64,000 nt of DNA from Balanoglossus misakiensis (taxonomy: Eukaryota > Hemichordata). Where the stretch lies: the NCBI GenBank assembly GCA_040954595.2, contig CM082576.2:4464001-4528000 (forward strand). The letters are read 5' to 3'. The notes under the pieces are model-generated. The model was given only the letters and a program-made list of their open reading frames with translations, was not told where the DNA came from and searched no databases. Positions 44,923 to 57,000 of the stretch are shown piece by piece. Within the stretch, counting starts at the first letter, position 1. Every line of letters starts with the position of its first letter. The position numbers and the translations under genes are program-made.

Positions 44923-47900
44923 TTCTCTACTCATCAAGTGTCATTATATACCGCCTCTTCTTTTGTATTCCCTGTCTTCTTATAAAAGTCTGCTTTCTTG
45001 CAACGAAGAGCTGGAAACAGTGGCAGAATTTTCCTGCCACCAAGCAGTATTATTGTTGTGTTTCGGGGAGGGGAAGATTATCCAATGTGAGTTTTGGAAT
45101 ATCTGCTTCTTTACTGTGTGTGCCATTAGTGAAGAGATTGATCAAACATCTTTTGGTTGAAGTCTGATTGCTGCAGTTTATTATACTGAACTGAGTGAGT
45201 TTTTGCTATGTGTGGCTGCTATACATCATGGCTAGGAAAAAATGAAAACACTGACAATTCAGAAAATGTTGGTGGAAATCTTTCCTTCACATACACAGAA
45301 ATTCACTCAGACACTAGTCACAGTGTGCAATTTTTGATCAATAAAATATTTCCCATATTGTATGTTTTGCAATATTACAATGCAAAAGTAATGCAATAGA
45401 TTTGATGTTTTCTATTTTGTATTTTTATCTGGAATTGTGCTATATGCTAAAAGAGTACAGAACCATTACTTAAACTGTTTTATTTTACTTTCTAAGCATC
45501 ATTAAAATAATCTAATGCGTACGAAGGGTGTTCATCGAAAGAAAAATCTGAAATAAGGGTTTCAGTGCTGAAATTTTTCTTCTTTTCCCGTGCAAGTTGT
45601 AGACAATGAGGGCTGTTAGAGATGATGGCAATAATTAAATAAAATTATTGTTACTATACATTTACCCTACCCCCCTTCTTCACTTGTCAGTTTTCTTTTG
45701 TTCAATCCATAGCTCTTATTTCTTTGACAAATTACATTTACAATGTCATCATTACTGTTCCCTCTTTTTCCTTTATCCTTGCTGCGGTTACTTTTACTTT
45801 GCGTTTCACCTGGAAATCAAACTCTACTTTCTGGCAGAACAGGCAAAATGGTGTTTTGCTTTGGAAGTTTGAGTATTTACACTTAACCATGTTGCCAAGG
45901 ACATTCTGTGTACCGCGGTACATGTGGTACTTAAAAAAGCCACAATTTTTACCCTATCTGTTGCTATTTCCTTACTTGTAACAGTACTGCAATGATTCCC
46001 TCCGGGGATTTCTGATAACAGTATTGGCTAATTTGCATAAAAATGAAATGTTTATCTCAAAATTTTAAAGGGGAGCAGCCGATGCTTTTTGATTGCTCTG
46101 AGGAGAATACTGTTACTGGGTTTGCAGGTGCTAAGATGTATCCTTTTGGAAATGTTTTAAATATTTCACTGTTTGTAGTGTGACAATACAGTCATTATTA
46201 GCATTACAGTTACAGGCCACTTTCATGACCCTTATATGACCTTTACATCCTGGCATTTTGTTGATACTACAGTAGTTCATTTTGAGTTTAAACTCTGGAA
46301 CAGTCAATCATGCATTACTCAAAAAGGGCTGAATTGTATTCAATGTTGAATGATGTATGATGTCATACCAACAAAACACCAGGATGTAAGGTTACTCAGG
46401 GGTCATGAAAGTGGTCCTTTGCTATTTCTGTCCAAGCAAATACAAGAGTTATTGTTTTTTTAGTCCACACTGGCTACCTTTTAAGATCTGATACTTTTCT
46501 TATAATGTATTCTACAGTTTGGACTTTATATCCTGCTTGAACCAATGGACCAGTTACTTCTTTTTGTAAGGAAAAAGTCTTCTTCTGTGGAGGTTAACTT
46601 AATACTCCTGCTTGACACAAAAAGCCGTATTTAACTGCTTCGGTTTTTCTTGCCAAGCATGCAGTGTGTCTTGTGGTATTGTGACTTGTGTATAGAACCA
46701 GTAGAGGTGCCTTCAATGTGAAGGTTTTATGTCGGTGTTTGATGTTGTCAAGTGACATAAATTGCTGCATGTAGAATTGTAAATTGCTAAAAAGAGAATG
46801 GTCTTGACTGTCCTTGTCGTTGCTCTTTTCAATAAATATTTACTCCAGTCCACAAAATACGGTGTGTTTTGCTGTTATTCTGCTCTCTGGTCCTACAAGG
46901 TCTCTTGTCAGATGAACAGTAAATCATGCAGCGTTAAAAATAGTGGACTGTTATCATTCCTTCTGCAGCGCAAGTGTAGCTCTCTACAGGATATGTCTGA
47001 TGGAGCTGGCAAGGGCACGGTTTATCTGGGCGTTCCACTCAGCAAGAGTATAATGAGCTCTTGACAGCGAGTGGTGTAGATAGTCAACCTATGATAGTTT
47101 TTTTCTTCAGTACTTCCACCATTTTTTTCTTCTGTTCATCACACTACGGTGGATACAGATTATAATGAGAACCACAACAAAGGGGAAGCTGTAATTTGAA
47201 ACTGATATCAAATTACGCCCCAGGGGAAATGACAATCATAGTTCATTATAAAAAAAATTAATTTATGAGTAGTACCAAGCTCTCGGTGATGTGGACGACT
47301 TTACATGCAACAGATGTTGGTTATAGAGAATTGACTAAAAATTACATCACTCATAATTATTACAAAAATAACCTTAGCTGACCCTTTGTTTCCCCGTAGA
47401 AATGCCCACATCAAAAATACAGGCCTTTTAAAGGCCCAAATAACAAAAATCTACGTTGTCAAAGCACCATTTTTATGAATGGCACAGTGCAGGACAGAGT
47501 ATCATTGGATTTTTAAGTCAAACATACATGGTGTGCAACAGTGCTGACATTTTAATCATACACAAATACAGAACACATAGGACAGGAAATGTAGCTTTCA
47601 AGATTCACACAGAAATGTCAATATGCAACTCTCACAATTGGCATTTCAGGAAATGTTACTTTGCAGAACTAATATACACATTGAAAGCTCCAGTGTGTAA
47701 ATCCCTTGCAATTTGCATTCCCTGTTGACCTTCCTTGCAATAATGAGTAATCGTTGATGACTCAGTCGCTGGTAATTGATGGAAATAGAAGGGGAAATAA
47801 AAGACACCAATAGAGTATTCATCTGGGTGGAAAAAGATGACATTTTTATTTCAAAAGTTTCTTGATTCAACAATAATTTGTGATAAGATCAGAGAAACTG

Positions 47901-50900
47901 ACATATGAACCAAGAGTCCCATAAATAAATTAACTTTTATTATTTCAAGGGTTGCATATGTTTCACTTCAGGCAAGACATTCTTAAATCACTCAAAACAG
48001 ACCAAACTGCATGTACACTGATGCACTTTACAAAAAGCTGACCACAGGAATAGAAATTCTGAGCGAGGACACATTTTCTAGGATCACACAGAAATGTCTA
48101 CACGGTCCTCTCATTAATCGACTGTGTCTGGTAGTCAGCAATGCTCTCAGATTTACAGAATTCATTTGTTCATGCATGACTGAAAACTGTTCATTTATTA
48201 TGGGACAAATATACGCTGACCCTTGGGTCATCACGTTATTTTCATACAATAACGTTCTTGTCAAAGAATTCTGAATTGCTTTCAGTTCCAGTCACCAGAG
48301 CCAACACTTCTTAGTGTTTTAATCATGCTAATAAAACAGCATATTTAATATCTAAATACATGTAGTAAAAATTCCATAACACAACAGAATTCATAGTTAC
48401 CTTTGCCCCTTTCATCAGTATATAATCCTGCAATTTACTGTATTTTGTGCATTTCCGAACACATTAACAGCACAATCTTAATAAAAATACCAGCCTAAGC
48501 ACACAAACAGGACAAGCACGGACACGTAGAAATTTCAGGCCCTTAAACTCTTGGGTACGACTGGCAACCGTGGAAAAAGTAACTTTCAGACATGAAAGAA
48601 TTTCTTTCAGACATTTTTATTATATAGGTGTGAAAGCCCAATGTTTGGACAAACAACCCTTAACTAAACCCAACCCCATTTTACTTGGCTTGGGTTTTCT
48701 ACTGTTTTTAAGTACTTGTGCACTTTCTTTCAAGCAAAGTAGGTGCCACAAAAGTCTAATGCCTAGGGTTTTTTTCTATTTGTGCAAAGAATATGACAAC
48801 AGATTTACTGTAATCCGATCAGAGTTTCGTGTAAAGGTAATCCTCCCCGAGTGTTTAAAATTGCATGAACATCTTCTGGCAGCAGTGCTAGTGCAGAACA
48901 ATACAACTTCCTGAGGTGGTTTTCATCGATAAATTCTCATTCTCTGAACAAATACATGTAACATCACAACAACAGTTTATTTACGGTTTGTATAACAAAA
49001 TACATGGATAGAAACTTTAGTCACTTGTAAGTTGAACTGATGCACAATGAACGCTGCAATAACAGCAAATTCCACAGAGTCAACTCAGTCGATCTCAGTT
49101 TGCCAATAACACGTTTCCTTCTGAATACTTGTCTGTTGTCCACGGCAGCAGCACTGACATGTCATGACCCCCAGCACTGTACGTTTGGTTTGTCCAACCG
49201 ATGGTACGTCTGTTCCGTGAGATTTCATGAAAACGTCAGGAACAAGCTGGAGTCAATTCTCTGGAGAACCACGGCAGTGAACTTTCAGTCAGCGGTTTAC
49301 TTGGAACTTGGCTTCAACCAGCGAAGTCTCTTCCTACACATTTCCCAAACTTGCAAACCACAGCCTCTCCTGCAATGCAAAGAAACACGGACTGTAATCT
49401 ACCAATAATAACTTTCTATTTAAATACAATGTATATACCTCTTTGGTGTAGATCATTTATTTTACCAAGAATTTTGCGATTGTACTACAAACTGAACAAG
49501 AAATTTTTGATATGTAGTGATTCTGTGAAGCACCTTTAATGGAATTTCAAACAGTCTCATTCCCTGCGTATCCCCGCAAGCCCTTTTCAGCAGCATGTGT
49601 CAGCTTTGCAAGACTCTAAAGACCATTGTGACCTGAACAAGAGTGCATTCCAGCAATCTGGGTCTCCAGTGCAGACACCGCACCCACCTTTGTTACTTAC
49701 TTTGGGGGGGGTTTATTATGTCCCTGTTTGCACACTACCACAGCTTTGAAGTAACAGTATTGTTGTCAGGCTCTTGCAGTGCCCAAAGGTCAAGGACCAG
49801 AAATGGAGCTCTCTGGGCCATGAGGGCGCTATTCACATGTGGTGACCAATGGTATGACTGCATGCAAGGAGAGGCAGCATTTAGAGTTAAAGCGAGGGAT
49901 GACTTTACCTTTGATTTGAGAAGCTCGAACATCAATTGTGACATCATGATTTTCTCATTCAGTTGATGTTACAGGTCTCTCTTCAGCCTTGGACTGCTTT
50001 AGATCTGAAATCGCATAACTATATTTCATTACCATATTTCTGGACAGGAAATCCTTGCTGTGTTATGCACATGTTGTTATGGCAATAACGGGCTGGTGGG
50101 GACCAGTCAACCAGAACACAATCATCTCATGAAGTAACACCATACAAATCTAAAGGTGATAGATACTCCCTCCACCCTCATCACAGAGATACAACGTATA
50201 CACTGCAACAACTCACCATTGGATTCAGCATCATTGATGACATTGCCCATTTCTCTTCAGAAGCAGCAAATGGTATGGTACTCCTGTGAGTCACAATAAA
50301 AAGTGCATATTCACAATTAGAAATTTGGAGACTGTGGCTTGAGGAGAGGGGGTTTGGGTGATAATTATCTTTCATTCAGACTTAATTCATAGCAAACGTC
50401 GTGCTGCATTGTATCTCAAGCAGTTTTTTTTTAATAGGTTTGGATTTCATACATGAATGCAAGGTGGGACTATTTTCGACTTTCAGAAGCTCCATCTTCT
50501 ACATTGCGAGTGAAACGAATAACGGATTTCGCTTGTTGCACAAATTACTTTTACAAGCACATTTGACGAGGCATTTGAATCAGCCTGCGACTTGCATTGG
50601 GGTGGTTAGCAAGAAAGACGACACGATCACGTTTTTTCGGCAAAATTCAGGACAGCTCACCATGATCAATTTTACAATGCAATTCCGCAACGACATTATC
50701 TTTGTTGTTTACAGCTTGCTTGGCGAATGAATGCTCGGCACACTCCGATGGAAAGATAAGCCCGCACAGCTACAGAGGATGCTGGATTTTCTGACGACAA
50801 ACCACGTACCAGCTAGCTCTGACCTCTGAGATCGACACACGTCTGCGGTGGTAACAACCATGAACGTTGGCTATGTACCGTTTTTGTTTTTTTATGTACA

Positions 50901-51595
50901 CACCGTGTTTCGGGACTTACCGGTAACAATGTAACAGGATCAGCCAGAAAAGTTTGATGAAACTAATTCTTCGTAGCAATATCGTGACACCGTTCATGTC
51001 CTGATCGTAAGCAGGAATTACGTTAATCCTTCCCGTTAAACGCTTAACCGATTAGCAGTTTTGTTGCCGGATGGAGACGAGGGAATGGTCAATTCCATGT
51101 GATCTTCGGCACTTTTAACAGCCACGGCCGGCAAACTCCTTATCACGAGCAGGAGCGGACGAACAGGACACAAACATCAAGCTGTTACTAACAGACCGTT
51201 AGACAGACGCCTATTGACTTTTAAAGATCACATAATCCAGCCTTTATTTATGTATATCAACACGCATATCAACTCCACGGGTTTTGTGACAAACAATCGA
51301 CACGTGACTAAAATTAATATCAAGTGAAAAAACACGGGGTTTCCTAAATTAATTTTTTTCCATAAAATCCATTTTTTGCTTGTGTAAGTCTACGGTAGCA
51401 TCAGGACTCATCTGAATACAAAAATTTTCACGAACACTTTTCTTTAGTGTCTTTCCCAATGTTCTACGACATTAAAAGTTAGTATAAACACAACTGCATG
51501 ACGGCTGGTGAATAAATGAAAAGTTCTAGCCGACAAAAAATCTTCTGCGACGATTTCTCACGCCTCTCCCGATTGAATCCCCAAAATCTGGATGC
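44923..51595. other. DEGS 3' UTR and 3' flank of the RBM4-like gene
   Basis: 6.7 kb between convergent genes. AATAAA at 45340-45345 is a plausible DEGS poly(A) signal. TTTATT near 47845 could serve the - strand gene, giving a 3' UTR of several kb, but this is a guess. Open frames near 48570-48914, 49040-49408 and 50401-50730 lack codon conservation clues or known domains and are not called. GAGGGCGC near 49823 repeats the palindrome arm motif. Confidence 0.35.
46215..46416. repeat. Imperfect inverted repeat with about 50-bp arms
   Basis: GGCCACTTTCATGACCC...TTACATCCTGGCATTTTGTTG (about 46215-46270) is mirrored by the complement of CAACAAAACACCAGGATGTAA...GGTCATGAAAGTGGTC (about 46362-46416), with scattered mismatches and a roughly 90-base unrelated centre. 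Looks like an aged MITE; no clear target duplication was seen. Confidence 0.75.
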
Positions 51596-53120
51596 TCAAT
51601 ACACGTGGTTACGCGGCGGTAACGGTGGCGGTGGTCCGCGGAGACTGCGAGGAGGGGGACTCATACGGCTCGGATAGCTGGAAGGGAGTTGCAGTAGAAA
51701 CATTTTAAACAAAAAATTAATTATGCGCAGATTTCACCGATCTACATTTCAGTCACTCTGAGTTTACGTCCGGTTCGTTCTCTGGCGTCAAAGGAAGTAG
51801 GACGTTGACATCTTTTGAAATGCCTTGTATTTTTGTTACTTTCACTTTCAATTTTTTTTTGGCTGCTCTCCACTGAAAGGGACTTTCTAATCTTACCTCC
51901 TTGGTGGGAAATCAAGGTATGGATCCCTGGGTCGTGGAGGGACTGGTGGCCTTTCATAGAAACTGTAATTTAGAATATACACACACATAGTTAAAAGTTG
52001 AAGTTTAGTTAGGGATTGTCCTGAGAAAAACTCGATCATTCCGAAAACAAAGCAACAATGAACCGTAACCTTACCCTGGTTCCATCGGTCTTCTTGAATA
52101 TGGCGGTGGAGATGGGTAACGCCTGCCGAGGGGACTTCTGCTGCGACTCCTGTAGTACGGATCGGGGTAATCTGGGGGACGTCTGTAAGGATCGTACATG
52201 CGCTCTCTGTCGTAGTCAGGCGGTGGTAGGTCGCGCCTTGGTGGTGGGGGGTAATCCCAGTATCTGTCACGTGGTGGTGGGCCATAACGTTCCCGCTCTC
52301 TCTCCCGGTCTCGCATTCTGTCTCTACCACCTCTGTAGACAGACAAATTTATAAGAAGTTTGAAAACTTCAAAACGGGGCTCTATTTTAAAACCCCAAAC
52401 AAAAGGTCAAATCAACAAATACTGTTGTTGGCATACAATACATTACAGAGATACAAGTATGAAGCATGGTACTTACCGGTCTCCTCTTGGACAGTCACGT
52501 GACCAATGACCTTGCCTGCCACACTTGAAGCACTCTCCTTTGCTGCCCATTCCGGGTGTCTTGTGTACTCTGCTTGTCGACATCTGAAGAAATGAAGAAC
52601 CAATATTTAATTCATCAGAACAAATAAGGCATATTAACAGCATAATCACTCTGACACAACTGTGTATGCATTCACTAGTCAAGCATGCTTACTGGAGCCA
52701 GGACCCCCACCATCAAAACACATTTCATGATCTTACATAAACATACTTCTTTTATAACATATAAATCGCTTACCTGTACTTTGATGTTTGTCCCCATGAA
52801 TTCTTTTGAATTGAGTGCATCCAATGCCTCATTTGCTTCATTTTCTTTTATCATGTGCTGCAACACACAAAATAATGAATACTAGTACTTGCACTATTAT
52901 GATCATGACAAAGTACATACTTTGATCAGACTGTTTAATTTGACATCAACTTATGGATGGTGCATTACAAACAAGTTGAACCAGACTTAAACGAACTTAC
53001 CACAAAGCCATAGTTTTTGATGACATCACATTCTGACACTTTCCCATATTTTTCAAAGAGTTCCCTCAGATCTCTGCTTTGTACACTTTTCGAAAGGTTT
53101 CCAATGAAAAGTTTTGTCAT
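51596..53120 (-). CDS. RBM4/Lark-like RNA-binding protein with one RRM, CCHC knuckle and Arg/Pro-rich tail
   Basis: Exons on the - strand: 53120-53001, 52857-52774, 52583-52477, 52332-52075, 51962-51897 and 51677-51596, for 238 residues. An RRM fills residues 1-68, with RNP2 KLFIGNL and RNP1-like NYGFVHM. It is followed by [12 protein letters not shown] and a retroviral-type CCHC knuckle [14 protein letters not shown], the layout of RBM4/Lark, which acts in alternative splicing and translation control. The tail is Arg/Asp/Tyr/Pro-rich ([35 protein letters not shown]). RBM4 and Lark normally have two RRMs; only one is present. The start ATG follows an acceptor (TTTTCCAG|CAACC), so the 5' UTR is spliced; a matching donor lies at 53400. 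SRSF7 is an alternative family with RRM plus knuckle, but the linker motif favours RBM4. Confidence 0.88.
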
Positions 53121-54019
53121 GGTTGCTGGAAAAGAGAATGATACTGTTAAAAGGCTAAATACTGTACCGTCACAGATAAATCTGAAGCTCTTCACATCAA
53201 AAATTCTCTAACACAAGTATACACAAAAGATCAGTGTTCATTACATTGTAATTTGTACAAGTGCATTATGGGTATGCAACATGCACCACCTTGAACTACA
53301 CTGGTACAATGTATTTGCTACCATTAATAGTACACAAAGAATAATGTGTGTTTGGTGCAAAAACCAACCCATGGAGATATAAAAAACTGGACTACTTACC
53401 AAACGAAAAACTAGATGTGTTGTTTTCCCAATAAAAAAAAGACTGTACCACGTGAACACAACAACGCGGCGTCTTCTTCCTTGGCAAAGCTTTTCACTCT
53501 CAAACACAAAGAGGGTCGGTGATTGCGTCTAATGTTTAAAACCTTAAGAGTTGCAAGAAATGGAAAGACTAAAGAGTGGTTGCTATGGCTCCAATACGAC
53601 GCTTTAGTTTGTATAATTTGACAGCGACTCAACAACCCCAGCACCGCCACTGCGATCCTCTACTCTTCCTACAGAAACAACGCTTGTATATTGCAGGTGA
53701 AAAAATGCCAACATTTTAAAAACTGTATTCGACTAAGTTGAAAGTATTAATTCGATAAAAGCCAATAAATTCTAAATTCAAAATATTTATTTTCATTAAA
53801 ATCATACTACATATAAATATGGAATTATGTGGCAATTGTATATGAAAGAAAAATACACAAATAATTCAGAATTTGGACGAAGTGTGGCCCTAGAAAGTTA
53901 CAGATCTGTTGGGCAATGTGGTAAACAAGGTCGTATGCAAAATTCTGTGTGATTGGTTTATGTTGTGTGCAGCATCCAATCAGCTAATAGAAGACATCGC
54001 GATTTAGAGGTCAATAAGC
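53121..54019. promoter_or_regulatory. Bidirectional promoter interval of RBM4-like (-) and UTP25 (+), with 5' UTR intron
   Basis: A - strand intron runs from a donor at 53399 (G|GTAAGTAG, exon base 53400) to the acceptor just before the RBM4-like ATG, so a non-coding exon lies above 53400. Two CCAAT-type boxes, GATTGG (about 53951-53956) and CCAATCAG (53976-53983), lie within 70 bases of the UTP25 ATG. The two start codons are 900 bases apart on opposite strands. Shared promoter is inferred. Confidence 0.5.
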
Positions 54020-57000
54020 ATGGCTGGTCGTGGACGAGGAAAGAGGTTCCGTCGTGGTCAAAAAGGACGCAAAAGACAGAAACGAAAGATACCGAAGAAA
54101 TCTGATGACAAAACAAAAACGCAGCAGACATCTTTCGGGTAATTATTCATAGTTTGAAGGCGATCCGAAATCGCGATTTCATGTTATGTTTGGATCCTCT
54201 TTCGGAAGCTGGCAGCTTCAGCGTACGCAAATGCACGTGTAGCAGACGCACTATCAGCTGTTGGGTTCCGAAAGACGATCCAAGCAACACTACAAGCACC
54301 TGTTGTCCGTGTTCTTCCGCGGGAGTCTCCCGCCCAGGAATCAAGCGGTATTTATGAATTAAGCGTAGTAGCTGTAGCTCTCTGCATACAAGTACAGCTA
54401 TTACAAGGATTCACAATGTCAATAAATAAAACCAGCTGCACTTTTATTGTATTTCAATAAATGTGTACTCAGAATTTGAATCCAATGTATTTTCTTTTAA
54501 TAGTGAACCACTTGCGAAAAAAACCAAACACGAAGAGGATGTTCCCTCAGAAGATGTAAGTGTTGATTTTTAGATCAATTGGAATTGAATATTGAACACG
54601 CACAAGATCTAAAATGAGGTCCTCATATACAGTACAGCATCAGCCTACTAAAAAACAATAAATGAATACAAAAACAATACAATCAGAAATCTAGAGGGTA
54701 ATAAAATGATTACCAGATTTGATACGTAATTGATTCAATCTTTCAACAGAGTACCAGTTCTGAGAGCGAAGAAGATGTCTCTTCATATCAACAGCTGATT
54801 TCAACATTGGACAAGAGTATGCAGGAAAAGCCAATAGAATCAGGTGTGAAGCTGTTTCATGAACTTGTGCAGTATTGTGTGAGACAGCTGAAATTATTAT
54901 TTGGACATCTGATCTGGAGGGCAATGAATTTTCAAATTTCATTGCAGATGAGGATGATGATGATGAGGAGGAGGAGGAGGAGGAGATAGGTGAGTCTGAT
55001 GAAGATGGTAACCTGGGTGAATATTCTGGAGAGGACAGCAGATTAGAAGAAACTAGTGAGGACATCATCCAGAAAGATAACAGGGAGAGCGATGATGAGC
55101 ATAAAGATAGAGAAGATGAAATGGATGATGCGGAGAGTGTGTTGTCTGATGAAGAGGAGGCAGAGTCGGAGCATGGTGGCGATCAAGAAGAACAAGAAGA
55201 CACGGAGGGTGGCAGCAACACAGAAGATAAACACGGTCAGTTTCAGGGCAGGAGCTGGATTTTTTCAGTGGGGATGTCATTTTATCAGCCATGATCAATT
55301 AAGACAAACAATTGGCATCTAGTATGTGTTGAAACACTTCACTTTAAACTCAAGTAGTGAAGTTTATTATGGAATAATCTTGCAATCATGTAGTTATTGT
55401 ATTCATTTTTTTCCAGATCCATTTTATATCCGAGCAGGTTTTGACATAGGAGATGAGATTGCAGAGCAGCTAACACAGGGTAAAATAAAAAACAGAACTG
55501 AGCTGAAGGTAAATTTTCCTGTCTTTATGTGAATCAATGGCACAAGATTTGTAGGAAATCTGATATGACATTGTCTATGACAAAGGTAGCTGTCTCGTTA
55601 CAAATTACTGAAGCCATGCACTTCAGTAATTTACAGGTGTTGCATGGGTTGCCAAATTGTACATTTCCTCCAAGTCCAGTTGAAACATTGTGGGAGGATC
55701 GAGATACATTATATTTCTGTATCCTCTCTGTGGCGAGAAACCTCTGTACAACAGACGATAAATTTCAGGGAATAACTTTCATCTTTGTATGTTTTATGCA
55801 GTGGCCAAAGCTGGGAGCCATGACCGACGTGCGTCACTGCAGCGAAGATGTTCCTGTCAAGATCAACAAACAAAAAGATCCCAGGAAACTGCATGTAAGC
55901 AAACAGTTTTACTAGAAGTGTCATTCTTGGCACTGTTCATGTCTTAATTCGTGTCATTCTCCTGTGGTATAACGCTATAGTGAAAAGTTATTCTAGGTTA
56001 TGATTCTCCTTTTTACTTTCAGATAAGGAAGAGAATTGCTGATCATTTACACAAAGCCAACCAGTCCTGTCTGTCTGATGATTCTGACAACATTTTGTCA
56101 CCACTGCAGAGAGAACTCTTCTCTGTCATGAATTCCTACAAAGTGAGTCATGTTCTCATTTGTGAGGATGACTATGCCACTGGATGGTGTAGTAAACCTT
56201 AAAGGATTGAAATTTACTTCTCAGCTATTATAGAAGTGCAATGAAGTCTAATATATTATGTTATCATTATTCACAAGAGTTGCGTAATTTTATTTGATAC
56301 TGTGGTAATAATGAGTATGCTGTTTACTTTAGTTTTGGTGAACACTGTTACTCAAATTCACCCAGTTCTGATAGTTACTGCAACCAGTGTAATGATCACT
56401 GTAGTTTCTTTTTAGATTGCATATTATTCATTGTTTGTTATATTTTTATTTTCCCCCATGTAATACAGGATTTGTACTATCCAGAGAGCAATGTCAAATC
56501 CATGGATGAAATCAGACATGCCTACTGTCTCCACGTTCTCAATCATGCAGTCAAGTAAGTATGTGTGTGTGTGTGTGAAGCCAAACCTGTCCAAACTGAA
56601 CTGCTTCTCTGAACCAGCAACCTACATTTGTTTTTCCTTGTTCGCATTGCTGACCTTTAGAATGAGAAACTGGTGATAGCTTGATGAAAACTATAAATCC
56701 TTTTTTTTTTTTCATTTTGAAGGTGCAGATCATTAGTGCTGAAACATAATAATTTATTGTCACTGGGGAAAATCAACCCTGACTCAGAGTAAGTGACATC
56801 TTTGTGTGTGCATTTGACATGACTATAGTCCATTCCCACCAGAATACCACACAGCATCATTCACGGATGTTGTGACAAAGGTTCGCATGGAAACAGGGCA
56901 CTGAATTGTAGATACATGCAATCTGTTCAAGTGACGCGAAGTCATCTGAGATATTAATTATTACATCTGTCGACACTGTAGCAGTGATTGCTTCTTTTGG

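Noticed and set aside
48570-50730. Several 100-120 codon open frames on the + strand (48570, 49040, 49643, 50401)
   Set aside because: No recognisable motif, no consistent splice partners, and composition like surrounding UTR or intergenic DNA.
54807-54989. Arg-rich reading (RRRRRRR) in UTP25
   Set aside because: It is the wrong frame of the Asp/Glu run; removing the 54844-54947 intron gives the expected acidic segment.
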